From the NCBI GenBank assembly GCA_002425415.1, contig DIMG01000031.1, forward strand, positions 16,670-80,669: DNA of 64,000 nucleotides, in the 5' to 3' direction. Source of the DNA: Micavibrio sp. UBA5572 (GTDB lineage Bacteria > Pseudomonadota > Alphaproteobacteria > Micavibrionales > Micavibrionaceae). The position numbers were made by a program, and so were the translations under genes. This document shows, in pieces, positions 41,620 to 51,120 of this stretch (positions are counted from its first letter, which is position 1; every line of letters starts with the position of its first letter). The notes beneath the pieces were generated by a model. The model saw only the letters and a list, made by a program, of their open reading frames with translations. It had not been told where the DNA came from and ran no database searches.

Positions 41620-42762
41620 CTACTCAGGAACTTTTTTTAAACCCAAGTAATGTTGCCACACATCAAGCGCGGGTTTCTCTTCAAAATCCTTGTTCCATAA
41701 ACCGTTATAAACCCAAGATTTTGCAATTTCTTTCATCAACCAAGGTAATTGATCGAGCATCTTGTTATAATCAACATTCGTCCAATTAATAACAAACAAA
41801 AAATGATCACGATTGGCAATTGTAAGTAACGTTTTTAGATAATTGTATTGAGCTTGTGGGCTTCCCTTTATAGGAAAGAAGAAAACTTTAAAGTTCTTTG
41901 ATGGCCAGCCGGTTTCAGAAATAGCCATCGGCTTTTTATAAGTCCTGATCCCATCAAGATAATGTGAGTTAAATTTAATTTCTTCTGAAGCGTATGGGTA
42001 CATGCTAAGTGCCGCAATATCCGAATATTTCATCAGCTCGCCGACTTCTCTTTTTTGAATATCTTCCTTTCCTTTTGCATCTTCATTGAGTCCATTGAAA
42101 TGTTCCATTTGAACCGTCGCAAAGACTGGCAATTGAGGATGTCTTTCTTTGAGTTTTGTATAGATAAATTTATGAAGAGCCAAATATTCTCTCCACGTTT
42201 TTAAGTTCTTGCTCACTGAAATATTAACTTCGACGCCAATGGCCAAATAATCAGGATTCCAGTAACTAATAATTTCTTCCGCGTAGCTCAAATAAGCTGT
42301 CTTAACTTTATCACTATCAAGAGAAAGATTTTTCCAATCATCTGGTAATGGCTGGTCGTCGTCCTTCTCATTTGCGTATAAGGCCAAACCATCCCGCTCA
42401 AAATTAAGAGGGTTAATTGTAACAAATATTTTCTTCCCCTTACTTTCATTCCTTATGTAATCCCACCACGAAACTATCCGTTTGGGTAATGATTGGTTAC
42501 CGCCCATCTCCACCCACGGAACGCCACCATCCATATGAACTAGACGCATATCACTGTTTTCGTTTGTCAGTTGAAGGCTTTTCGCTATGGCTGACATATC
42601 GAAATCTGGCGGCCAATTTGAAAATCCCATATAAAAACTTCGCGTATTTTGAATGGGGGAATAAGTTACAGGGTAATTTTGTTGTTTTATGGGATTTTGT
42701 CCACACAACAAAACAATCGAAGCGATAAGAAAAATTAAAAATACAGGTTTTTTGTTATACAT
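41620..42762 (-). CDS. Predicted secreted TIM-barrel glycoside hydrolase
   Basis: 380-aa protein with an N-terminal hydrophobic segment ending LLCG, a possible lipobox (Cys20). The body reads like a clan GH-A glycosidase: IGVEVNISV near residue 177 places a Glu as acid/base, and MAISETGWPSKN near residue 276 places a Glu as nucleophile (the SETGWPS motif is shared with GH17 beta-1,3-glucanases). SYWNPDYLAIGVE and LSMYPYAS support a barrel. The exact family (GH17-, GH53- or unclassified-like) and substrate are uncertain. It is inserted between comEC and gltX and is A/T-rich compared with its neighbours, suggesting acquisition. Confidence 0.65.
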   Translation of the reverse strand: MYNKKPVFLIFLIASIVLLCGQNPIKQQNYPVTYSPIQNTRSFYMGFSNWPPDFDMSAIAKSLQLTNENSDMRLVHMDGGVPWVEMGGNQSLPKRIVSWWDYIRNESKGKKIFVTINPLNFERDGLALYANEKDDDQPLPDDWKNLSLDSDKVKTAYLSYAEEIISYWNPDYLAIGVEVNISVSKNLKTWREYLALHKFIYTKLKERHPQLPVFATVQMEHFNGLNEDAKGKEDIQKREVGELMKYSDIAALSMYPYASEEIKFNSHYLDGIRTYKKPMAISETGWPSKNFKVFFFPIKGSPQAQYNYLKTLLTIANRDHFLFVINWTNVDYNKMLDQLPWLMKEIAKSWVYNGLWNKDFEEKPALDVWQHYLGLKKVPE

Positions 42763-42842
42763 CGCGCTAACTTTCCCCTAAAATTTATATCTTTATAAAA
42801 ACACGGCTTGAACTTTTATAGGAAATTGAATACCAATCTTTC

Positions 42843-44252
42843 ATGACTGTTGTAACCCGTTTTCCGCCTTCACCCACTGGTTTTATGCATATTGGAACTG
42901 CCCGCACAGGTTTGTTCAACTGGCTTTACGCGCGCCGTCATGGCGGAAAGATGTTGTTTCGTATCGAAGATACTGACCGCGCCCGTCATTCAGAAGAAGC
43001 CGTGACGGCTATTGTCAACGGGTTGAACTGGTTGGGGATTGATTGGGATGGAGATATTGTTTCTCAATTTGCCATGGCGGACCGCCACGCTGAAATTGCC
43101 CTTGAACTGCTTAAATCCGGTAAAGCCTATTATTGTTACTGTTCGCCTGAAGAGCTCGAGCAAATGCGCGAGGATGCTAAAAAAGAAGGTCGCATTACAT
43201 TTTATGACCGCAGGTGGCGAGACAATCCTCCATCTGCTCCGCCTGAAGGCGTCAAACCTGTGATCCGCATTAAAGCGCCTATGTCCGGCGAACGCGTTGT
43301 TTATGACAAAGTTCAAGGTGAAGTCCGCGTTGCCTCCGAACAATTGGATGATTTTATTATTTTGCGTGCGGACGGCACGCCAACCTATATGCTGGCCGTT
43401 GTCGTTGATGACCACGATATGGGCGTTACCCACGTCATTCGCGGGGATGACCACCTGAATAATACGTTCCGTCAGAATATTATATATGAAGCCATGGGAT
43501 GGGACATTCCCACCTATGCCCATTTGCCTCTGATTTTAGGGCCAGATGGAGTCAAGCTGTCCAAACGCCACGGAGCAACATCTGTCGAAGAATACCGTGA
43601 TATGGGATATTTACCCGAGGCCATGCGGAATTATCTTTTACGCTTGGGTTGGTCACATGGTGATGATGAGATTATAGAAACAGATCAAGCACTCCAATGG
43701 TTTGATCTGGAAGGGATCGGCCAAAGTGCCTCGCGGTTTGATTTTGACAAATTAAATTATGTGAATGCCCATTATATGAAATTGGCAGATAATTCCCGTT
43801 TGGTTGATCTGGTGAGTGATATTTATCAATTACGAAATATCAACATTACACCACTTCATCGCGAACGGCTTCTGGTGCGCATGGATGAATTAAAGTCCCG
43901 ATCGAAGACTCTGGTGCAACTGGCTGACGATGCTGAATTTTTAGTAAAATCAATCCCTTATGATTTTGATGAGAAAGCCTTGGCTCAACTGAACGAAGAC
44001 GGAAAATTTATTGTCCGTGTTATCCGTGATAATTTATCGGGATTGGATGACTTCACAGCGGAAGAGCTTGAAACTCTATGTAAATCAACAGCCGATTATC
44101 ACCGCGACGGTAAGTTAGGAAAAGTTATGATGCCGTTGCGGGCTGCATTAACTGGTAGCGCCTCTTCCCCTTCTCTGGTTCATGCCATGGAAGCGTTGGG
44201 CAAGGAAGACGTGCTGTTGCGATTGGATTTTGCGCTATCCCATAATACCTAA
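42843..44252 (+). CDS. gltX: Glutamate-tRNA ligase
   Basis: Class I aminoacyl-tRNA synthetase. The HIGH-type motif is GFMHIGTARTG (near residue 14), the KMSKS-type is KLSKRHGA, and HRRxGE-type insert plus anticodon-binding C-terminus follow. 469 aa. Short divergent gap to the glycosidase; TTGAAC and TACCAA 17 bp apart lie just before the ATG, which might give a near-leaderless transcript. Confidence 0.96.
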   Translation: MTVVTRFPPSPTGFMHIGTARTGLFNWLYARRHGGKMLFRIEDTDRARHSEEAVTAIVNGLNWLGIDWDGDIVSQFAMADRHAEIALELLKSGKAYYCYCSPEELEQMREDAKKEGRITFYDRRWRDNPPSAPPEGVKPVIRIKAPMSGERVVYDKVQGEVRVASEQLDDFIILRADGTPTYMLAVVVDDHDMGVTHVIRGDDHLNNTFRQNIIYEAMGWDIPTYAHLPLILGPDGVKLSKRHGATSVEEYRDMGYLPEAMRNYLLRLGWSHGDDEIIETDQALQWFDLEGIGQSASRFDFDKLNYVNAHYMKLADNSRLVDLVSDIYQLRNINITPLHRERLLVRMDELKSRSKTLVQLADDAEFLVKSIPYDFDEKALAQLNEDGKFIVRVIRDNLSGLDDFTAEELETLCKSTADYHRDGKLGKVMMPLRAALTGSASSPSLVHAMEALGKEDVLLRLDFALSHNT

Positions 44253-44369
44253 AATTTCCATAGCCAATTAAAATCCTGTTAAACTGCGTATGACACACTG
44301 CACATAGGGTTTTGTTTCTGCTACCCTTCTCATTGTTGTTATCATTCTGATTCTTGAGATTGGATTCTT

Positions 44370-45260
44370 ATGAAGTTTCTCGGCCTATTACTCGTTCTTG
44401 TCTTTACAGCAGGTGGATTGTTTATCGCAATGCACTTTAACTTCGAGCACTTTGTAAAGATCGTGATGATTATCGTCCATGCTTTGCCTGGTGAATTTGT
44501 GATTATTTTCGGGTGCGCCGTTGCTGCTTTTATGGTGGCAAACCCTCCTCACGTTATTAAAACAACGATGTCCTATTTCAAGTGTCTGAGCAAGCCATCT
44601 GCCTATTCCAAGAAAGATTACATGGAATTGTTGGGCATGATGTATTCGATTTTTAAACTGGTACGGACAAAAGGTTGGCTGGCGATTGAAGCGCACATCG
44701 AAAACCCTCATGACAGTTCTATTTTTAAAAACTTCCCTAGTTTTTCTTCCAATCACCACGCCGAAACATTTCTGTGTGATTATTTGCGGATTATCTCACT
44801 GGGAAATGACAACCCGATGACCATTGAATCCTTGATGGATGAGGAAATATCAACCATTGAAGCGCACCATGGACATCCCGGTCATGCCATTCAAACCATG
44901 GCAGATGGTGTTCCGGCACTTGGTATTGTTGCAGCGGTTCTCGGGGTCATCAAAACCATGGGGTCGATCACAGAACCTCCCGAAGTTCTGGGGGGGATGA
45001 TCGGTGGTGCTTTGGTTGGAACGTTCCTCGGGGTTTTCCTTGCTTATGGCTTGATCGGCCCGATCGCTGGTGCGATGACAGCTCGCGCCGAAACCGAAGT
45101 CATGTATTACAAATGTTTGAAAGTCGGGGTTTTAGCCTTTCTTCAAGGAGCAGCTCCGCAAGTCGCGGTTGAATTTGCCCGTAAATTTTTGCCGCATGAT
45201 GTTCAGCCAACATTCCAAGAGCTTGAGGAAAGCCTGAATGCTATCCCTGCTCCATCGTAA
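44370..45260 (+). CDS. motA: Flagellar motor stator protein MotA
   Basis: Proton-channel stator subunit with four transmembrane segments. The cytoplasmic loop carries KLVRTKGWLAIEAHIENP with the Arg and Glu that contact FliG, and the last helices read GIVAAVLGVIKTMGSITEPP and GALVGTFLGVFLAYGLIGP. 296 aa, typical of the alphaproteobacterial and E. coli type. motB follows after 31 bp. Confidence 0.95.
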   Translation: MKFLGLLLVLVFTAGGLFIAMHFNFEHFVKIVMIIVHALPGEFVIIFGCAVAAFMVANPPHVIKTTMSYFKCLSKPSAYSKKDYMELLGMMYSIFKLVRTKGWLAIEAHIENPHDSSIFKNFPSFSSNHHAETFLCDYLRIISLGNDNPMTIESLMDEEISTIEAHHGHPGHAIQTMADGVPALGIVAAVLGVIKTMGSITEPPEVLGGMIGGALVGTFLGVFLAYGLIGPIAGAMTARAETEVMYYKCLKVGVLAFLQGAAPQVAVEFARKFLPHDVQPTFQELEESLNAIPAPS

Positions 45261-45291
45261 AATTATGAAATAACATCCAAGGAATACAAGA

Positions 45292-46254
45292 GTGGCAGAC
45301 GAAAAAGCCCCTATCATTGTTATTAAAAAAATCATCAAAGGCGGCGGCGGTCACCATGGTGGCGCTTGGAAAGTTGCTTATGCTGACTTTGTAACCGCGA
45401 TGATGGCGTTCTTCCTTTTGATGTGGTTGTTGAATGCCACCACCGAGGAACAACGACAAGGTATTTCCGAATATTTTGATCCGACCCCTATGGAAGTTTC
45501 CAGTTCGACCAGCGGTGCTGGTGGGGTTATGGGCGGGTTGACTGTGTCTAAAGTAGGATCGCGGGTAACGGATGTCCAGCCAATCGTTCATAATGAAAAT
45601 CCACCTTCCCCGAATGTCAAAATGCAGATTGATCCCGAGCAGTTGGAAAAAGAACAGCTTCAGCAAGAATTGCAAAAACGCGAAGACGCTGAATTCGAGC
45701 AAGTCAAAGAAAAAATAGAACAAGCCATTCAGGATTCCGAACTCAAAGATCTTGCCAAAAATTTGATGGTTGATATGACTCCTGAAGGGTTACGCATTCA
45801 GATTGTTGACCAAGACGGCGAGTCTATGTTTCCAAGTGGCAGTGCGCGGCCATACGAAAAAACTGTCAAGCTTATCAAAATGGTCGGGGATATTGTTCAC
45901 AAGATGCCCAACCAAATTTCGGTACGGGGGCATACGGACTCTGTTCCCTATACCAAAGGAGCGGATTATACCAACTGGGAACTATCTGCTGATCGAGCTA
46001 ATGCCAGCCGCCGCGTTCTGTTGTCTTCTGGCATCGAAGCCAAAAAACTATCGAATGTTGTCGGCAAAGCAGACACCGAACATCTGAAACCTGATCTACC
46101 TAAAGATCCTCAAAACCGTCGCATCAGTATTATTTTACTGCGCGAGTCATTGACCAAACCCGTGACTGCTGCAAAAGCGGCCTCCGGTGGAACAGGGTCT
46201 GTTCCGGTTGATCCAGGATACCGCAAGACAACCGGGAACGTTCAGTTTCCCTAG
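45292..46254 (+). CDS. motB: Flagellar motor stator protein MotB
   Basis: Peptidoglycan-anchored stator partner. GTG start; one transmembrane helix near residues 29-48 contains the proton-carrying Asp32 in KVAYADFVTAMMAFFLLMW. A glutamate-rich linker (about 120-145) leads to an OmpA-type peptidoglycan-binding domain with VRGHTDSVPYTKG and NWELSADRANASRRVLL. 320 aa. Convergent with parC without a visible terminator. The Asp residue indicates H+ rather than Na+ only by family precedent. Confidence 0.95.
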   Translation: MADEKAPIIVIKKIIKGGGGHHGGAWKVAYADFVTAMMAFFLLMWLLNATTEEQRQGISEYFDPTPMEVSSSTSGAGGVMGGLTVSKVGSRVTDVQPIVHNENPPSPNVKMQIDPEQLEKEQLQQELQKREDAEFEQVKEKIEQAIQDSELKDLAKNLMVDMTPEGLRIQIVDQDGESMFPSGSARPYEKTVKLIKMVGDIVHKMPNQISVRGHTDSVPYTKGADYTNWELSADRANASRRVLLSSGIEAKKLSNVVGKADTEHLKPDLPKDPQNRRISIILLRESLTKPVTAAKAASGGTGSVPVDPGYRKTTGNVQFP

Positions 46255-46317
46255 CAGAACGCAAAACTAACTGTGAAAACCCGTACCTTCAAAGCGCGTG
46301 AAGTAAAAAATTGACTA

Positions 46318-48558
46318 TTATCGGAACTTATTACTGCGTGGGAAGCCGTTGGGTGGAAGCTTACCAACCTGTGCGCGATCACCCAGCCATTCCTTGACAT
46401 TTGAAACAGACATTTCGCGTATGCCAGAGGTGTAGGTCAGCCCTTTTTTCATGTTGAATGTCTTGGCATCTGCAATTTCTGCACCTTTATATTTCTGCAG
46501 GATCACACCTTTTCCTTTTGTCATTTCCGGAATTTGATCCAGTTTAAAGACAAGGAATTTCCGGTTCGTTCCAATAAGAGCCAAATGGTCATCGTCTTTA
46601 TTCAACAATTTACAAAGCTGTGCATCACCATTATCGGAAACGGACATCACCGTTTTTCCGTTTTTGGTTTGGGCAAGAATTTCATTAGTCGACACAATAA
46701 ATCCTTTACCATCGCGTGTGGCGACAAGAATTTTTTGATCCGGCTGCCAAACCATCGTTTGAACGATGTCCGCGTCATTCGGAATATCCACCAAAAGACG
46801 CAATGGCTCACCAAGGCCTCGGCCAGGCGGAAGTTTATCTCCGGTAATTGTATAGAATCGTCCGTTACTGGCAAAGACCACCAGCTTATCTGTTGTTTGG
46901 GCTTCAAGAACGAATTGTTCGCGGTCACCTTCTTTATATTTCAAGTCTGCTGGGTTTACTCCATGCCCTTTTATAGCACGAATCCAGCCCTTTGCAGACA
47001 AGATGACGGTGATTGGTTCTTTTTCAACCATCACTTGCTGAAGGTCTATACTTATCGGCGCGGGAGGTTTACCGATTGTGGTACGCCGTGCGCCCAGAAC
47101 CGTTGTCGGACCATAGATCTTTTTGGTGATGCCGATTTGTTTTTTAATCTCGGCCCATTGCTTGGCTTCTGATTTCAACAATTTTTCAAGACCATCTTTT
47201 TCTTTTTCAAGCGCATCGAATTCTTTGCGAATTTCAATTTCTTCGAGTTTACGCAAAGAGCGCAAGCGCATATTCAAAATAGCTTCGGCTTGAACTTCGG
47301 TCAGACCAAATTTTTCCATTAAGGCTGGTCTTGGCTCTTCACTTTCCCTGATAATGCGGATCACTTCATCGATGTTCAGATAAACAATCAGGTAGCCCGC
47401 CAAAACTTCCAGACGGTGATTGACCTGTCCCAGCCGGAAGTTCGAGCGTCTGACCAGAACATCCTGACGGTGATTAAGCCAGCACTGAAGAACCTCTTTT
47501 AAGTTCATAACGCGTGGGACGATACCGTCTTGCAGAACATTCATATTCAATGAAAAACGGTTTTCAAGTTCGGACGCACGATACAAAGCTTCCATCAACA
47601 ATTCAGGTTCTACATTTCTATTTTTTGGAATCAGAACTAGACGAATATCCTCAGCACTTTCATCGCAAACATCATCAAGCATCGGGATTTTCTTATTGGT
47701 GATAAGATTTGCAATTTGCTCGATCAATTTGGCCTTTTGAACCTGATACGGGATTTCAGTGACAACGATTTGCCACTGCCCTTGTTTCAAATCTTCTTTG
47801 ACCCATCTGGCGCGTGTACGGAATGATCCGCGTCCGGTGCGATACGATTCAAGAATAGAATCGGAACTTTCTACCAAAATTCCGCCTGTCGGAAAATCAG
47901 GGCCTTTGACAATTTTCAACAACTCATCAATCGATGCGTCTTTTTCCAGCATCAATTCCATAGCTTCGCACAATTCAGCAACATTGTGCGGCGGAATATT
48001 GGTGGCCATACCCACGGCAATTCCCGATGCGCCATTGGCCAGCAAGTTCGGAAAGTTTGACGGTAGAACGGTTGGTTCTTCAGTATCTCCATCATAAGTA
48101 TAACGGAAATCAACCGCGTCTTGATCAATACCTTCCAATAAAGAAATCGCGGTTTCGGTCAGACGGGATTCCGTGTACCGCATCGCGGCTGCGTTATCTC
48201 CATCGATATTGCCAAAATTTCCCTGACCATCCACCAAAGGATAGCGAACCGCAAAATCCTGCGCCAAGCGCACCAAGGTGTCATAAACTGATTGATCTCC
48301 ATGCGGGTGGAATTTACCAATCACATCACCGACAACCCTTGCGGATTTTTTGGGCGGAAGATTCGGACTGAGTTTGAGTTGGTACATCGCAAATAAAACG
48401 CGACGGTGAACAGGTTTCAATCCATCCCGAACGTCGGGAAGTGATCGCGCCATAATTGTAGACAGCGCATAAGACAGATAGCGTTCGGATAATAGATCCG
48501 CCATCGGTTCATCAATGATTTGTTCAGGCACTGGATTGGTTGGGGTCTTGCGAGCCAT
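46318..48558 (-). CDS. parC: DNA topoisomerase IV subunit A
   Basis: Type IIA topoisomerase subunit decatenating daughter chromosomes. The catalytic Tyr128 is in AAMRYTESRLT and the winged helix carries HPHGDQSVYDTLVRLAQ. The residue following GD is Gln89, where E. coli ParC has the quinolone-associated Ser80. The C-terminal beta-pinwheel is short, so 746 aa; the GyrA box QRRGGKG is absent, supporting ParC. Last gene of tsaB-recO-parC with 25-27 bp spacings. Confidence 0.92.
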   Translation of the reverse strand: MARKTPTNPVPEQIIDEPMADLLSERYLSYALSTIMARSLPDVRDGLKPVHRRVLFAMYQLKLSPNLPPKKSARVVGDVIGKFHPHGDQSVYDTLVRLAQDFAVRYPLVDGQGNFGNIDGDNAAAMRYTESRLTETAISLLEGIDQDAVDFRYTYDGDTEEPTVLPSNFPNLLANGASGIAVGMATNIPPHNVAELCEAMELMLEKDASIDELLKIVKGPDFPTGGILVESSDSILESYRTGRGSFRTRARWVKEDLKQGQWQIVVTEIPYQVQKAKLIEQIANLITNKKIPMLDDVCDESAEDIRLVLIPKNRNVEPELLMEALYRASELENRFSLNMNVLQDGIVPRVMNLKEVLQCWLNHRQDVLVRRSNFRLGQVNHRLEVLAGYLIVYLNIDEVIRIIRESEEPRPALMEKFGLTEVQAEAILNMRLRSLRKLEEIEIRKEFDALEKEKDGLEKLLKSEAKQWAEIKKQIGITKKIYGPTTVLGARRTTIGKPPAPISIDLQQVMVEKEPITVILSAKGWIRAIKGHGVNPADLKYKEGDREQFVLEAQTTDKLVVFASNGRFYTITGDKLPPGRGLGEPLRLLVDIPNDADIVQTMVWQPDQKILVATRDGKGFIVSTNEILAQTKNGKTVMSVSDNGDAQLCKLLNKDDDHLALIGTNRKFLVFKLDQIPEMTKGKGVILQKYKGAEIADAKTFNMKKGLTYTSGIREMSVSNVKEWLGDRAQVGKLPPNGFPRSNKFR

Positions 48559-48583
48559 TTATATTTTATTCCTTTGTTATTCT

Positions 48584-49351
48584 CTAAGCAGCAGATTCAG
48601 TTTTTGGTTCATTGTGCTGAAGGCCATATTTTCTTGCAAAAACCGAAGCAAAACGCAAGCGTGGCTCTGGTATTCCGTGCGAATGATGTGCAAAAACCCA
48701 ATTTTCCAGAAAATATCCGGTTAGTTTGAGTCCTTTGAGCACTTCGTCTTCTTCCATATTCTTGATGGGTTCGGGCTTCAAAAAGTCGGGTAACAGCAAT
48801 AATTTGTCTTTATAGGGATAGCCTTCTTTTAACGATACGGCGCAACCCGATTTCGGGCTGACATAGGTCAGGGTCTTAACATCCCCTCCTGCTACGCAAC
48901 GAGTCAAGTCCAGACCAAACCCCAATTCCTTGAGCAAAGCTATTTCCCACAGGATATAGGCCGCGCCCCAGATTTCGTATTGTAAGGTATCCAGCAAGGC
49001 TTTCATGCCGAAAAAAATGCCTGAATGGACTTCGCGTTCAGGTAAAGCGGCGTCACATAGTGAACTGGCAGAAAGCAAAGCCGCCAGCTTCATTGAATCT
49101 CCCAAGATCATCGCAGCACAGTTTTTTCCATGTTCAAAAGAAAAATTACCCAGTTGATCAGATATGCGGGATTTCCACTCTATTTCCAGAATAGTTCCGA
49201 CTTCTAAAAGCCCACGCATTTTTGAAGATTTTGCGCCATAGACATATCCATTATGCCGACCATGTTTTTCTGTGAGCAATGAGACGACAGCTCCGCCTTC
49301 GCCATGCGCGCGCGCCGATAAGACTATTCCTTGATCTGTCCATTGCTCCAT
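48584..49351 (-). CDS. recO: DNA repair protein RecO
   Basis: Recombination mediator of the RecFOR pathway, loading RecA on SSB-coated DNA. The N-terminal OB fold begins WTDQGIVLSARAHGEGGAVVSLLTEKHGR-like (first 18 residues are diagnostic), then a helical C-terminal domain. 255 aa. The start has no strong Shine-Dalgarno. Positioned between tsaB and parC on the same strand. Confidence 0.93.
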   Translation of the reverse strand: MEQWTDQGIVLSARAHGEGGAVVSLLTEKHGRHNGYVYGAKSSKMRGLLEVGTILEIEWKSRISDQLGNFSFEHGKNCAAMILGDSMKLAALLSASSLCDAALPEREVHSGIFFGMKALLDTLQYEIWGAAYILWEIALLKELGFGLDLTRCVAGGDVKTLTYVSPKSGCAVSLKEGYPYKDKLLLLPDFLKPEPIKNMEEDEVLKGLKLTGYFLENWVFAHHSHGIPEPRLRFASVFARKYGLQHNEPKTESAA

Positions 49352-49378
49352 CGCGAGATTATGGCATGAGAAACAAGG

Positions 49379-49981
49379 CTATGAAAGCCTTTCCGTCTGG
49401 TTTCCCACGGTTGAATGCTCTTTTGGCGTGGAGGTCTCTGCTTCCCGCAGATAAATCGGCAAAGCAGGATAATGATTGAATTCGGACTCCTTCACCAAGG
49501 CAGCCTGATTGGCCATGAAAAGTAAATCTGGCAATGCATCGACAATTTTATGCCCCGACCATGCCTCTGTTTCGCCTTTACTATAGATGCGTGATGATGT
49601 GTTTGTGGTCTGTCCGTAAAAATCACCGCGCTTTGTGTCTATTATGGCTAATGCATTTTTCTGGTCAGGGTGAGACGACAATATTGTTTCCAAGGTTGAA
49701 AATCCCAAAACAGGAATAGACAATGCCATGCCCAATGTTCTGGCCGTTGCCAAGCCTATGCGGACACCTGTAAACGACCCCGGACCTCTGGTGACGGCCA
49801 TTCTATCCATATCCGACATTTGCAGGCTTGCCTGCTCGATCAATTCACCGATCATCGGGATCAAGCGTTCGGCTTGGCCTCGATCTGTCTCTTCATATTT
49901 TAAAAGTTTTTCAGAGCTTTCCGAGTCCAGAAAGGCTGCAGAGCAGCCTTTTACCGAGACATCTATGGCCAGAATTTTCAT
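49379..49981 (-). CDS. tsaB: tRNA threonylcarbamoyladenosine biosynthesis protein TsaB
   Basis: Non-catalytic ASKHA-fold partner of TsaD in t6A37 formation. N-terminal ILAIDVSVKGCSAAF and the conserved VTRGPGSFTGVRIGLATAR (near residues 63-81) are diagnostic. 200 aa. In related genomes tsaB lies beside nfu; here the NodB-fold gene is inserted between them on the other strand. rimI, often next to tsaB, is absent. Confidence 0.93.
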   Translation of the reverse strand: MKILAIDVSVKGCSAAFLDSESSEKLLKYEETDRGQAERLIPMIGELIEQASLQMSDMDRMAVTRGPGSFTGVRIGLATARTLGMALSIPVLGFSTLETILSSHPDQKNALAIIDTKRGDFYGQTTNTSSRIYSKGETEAWSGHKIVDALPDLLFMANQAALVKESEFNHYPALPIYLREAETSTPKEHSTVGNQTERLS

Positions 49982-50047
49982 GTCGTTTTTTCCGTATGTT
50001 ACTTCGCCATTGAAAGTTGATCCGCTCCTGATTATAGTCAGGCCATC

Positions 50048-51118
50048 ATGTCACGCAAGTCGATCATATTGTTTTTATGTGCTTTTTTGATTTTACCCGT
50101 CAAAATTGCCATGACAGCCCCTATTTCCGAAGATCTGAATTCAGCGGTGGTCTATGCTTATTTTAAAATCGGCGAAGATGATGCCTCCAATCAGGCTCTT
50201 TCTCTGGATGGATTTCGCAGACAAATAGATGAAATTGTTAAAAATAATTACAATGTTGTTCCTATTCGGGATGTTTTGCTCGCGCAAAAAAATGGTGATC
50301 CCCTCCCCGCCAAAACGATTGTTTTAACCTTTGAAAATTTTGACCGTGATTTTCTGGATTCTGTGTGGCCAATTCTGAAACATCACAAATTTCCCTTTGT
50401 CCTTGTCCTGAATGCCAGCAAATTGGATCGCGCCACAGAAGACGGAACTTCACCAAATTGGAGTGATCTGGAAAAACTTAAAGACAGTCAGTTGGTTGAA
50501 ATTGCGATGACGGCTTATGTTTACAAACATACAAATGATCTTAAAGAAGAAGATTTAAGCCTCGATATTAACCGTTCCAAGGTCAGGTTCAGAGAAAAAC
50601 TCAATATCGAGCCTATCTATTTTTCTTATCCTTTCGGAGAATACACACCTGATTATATTTCTGCAGTTTCCAAGCAAGGCTTTCAAGCGGCCTTTACCCA
50701 AGCCTCTGGCGTTATCGGCACATCCACCAAAAGAGATCTTCTTCCCCGTTATACAATGACCGAGATTTTTTCCGATGTTGATCGTTTTCTTATGACATCT
50801 TCTGCTCTTCCTCTTCCGATTCACGATGTTGAACCGGACAGTGTTTTTTCCGAAACCAATCCGCCTTTACTCGGATTTACGGTTGGTTCGGAAATCCCTG
50901 ATTCAGATTTAAAAAAGATGATTTGTTTTGCGTCCGGAATCAGCGATGTCAAAATCCAGACTATGTCCCACCGTGTTGAAGTCAGAATGATGAGCCCATT
51001 CGATGATAGCAAAGGCCGGATTAACTGCACAATCCCCGTTCCTTCATCCGATGGACTAAGTGATGCCGACACTGTGCGTTGGCGTTGGGTCGGATTTCAA
51101 TTTTCTTTCGCCGAGTAG
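50048..51118 (+). CDS. Secreted NodB-fold protein with degenerate active site
   Basis: 356-aa protein with an N-terminal signal peptide (cleavage likely after VKIAMTA, about residue 24). Residues 35-270 follow a polysaccharide deacetylase layout: IVLTFENFDRDFLDSVWPIL stands where active enzymes have TFDDG, the His-x3-5-His metal motif is not seen (AMTAYVYKHTND), while SYPFGEYTPDY is conserved. The metal-binding Asp is therefore lost and catalysis is doubtful. The C-terminal 80 residues are beta-rich and unassigned. A carbohydrate-binding or regulatory role is possible. Stops 2 bp from the convergent nfu gene. Confidence 0.75.
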   Translation: MSRKSIILFLCAFLILPVKIAMTAPISEDLNSAVVYAYFKIGEDDASNQALSLDGFRRQIDEIVKNNYNVVPIRDVLLAQKNGDPLPAKTIVLTFENFDRDFLDSVWPILKHHKFPFVLVLNASKLDRATEDGTSPNWSDLEKLKDSQLVEIAMTAYVYKHTNDLKEEDLSLDINRSKVRFREKLNIEPIYFSYPFGEYTPDYISAVSKQGFQAAFTQASGVIGTSTKRDLLPRYTMTEIFSDVDRFLMTSSALPLPIHDVEPDSVFSETNPPLLGFTVGSEIPDSDLKKMICFASGISDVKIQTMSHRVEVRMMSPFDDSKGRINCTIPVPSSDGLSDADTVRWRWVGFQFSFAE

Positions 51119-51120
51119 TT

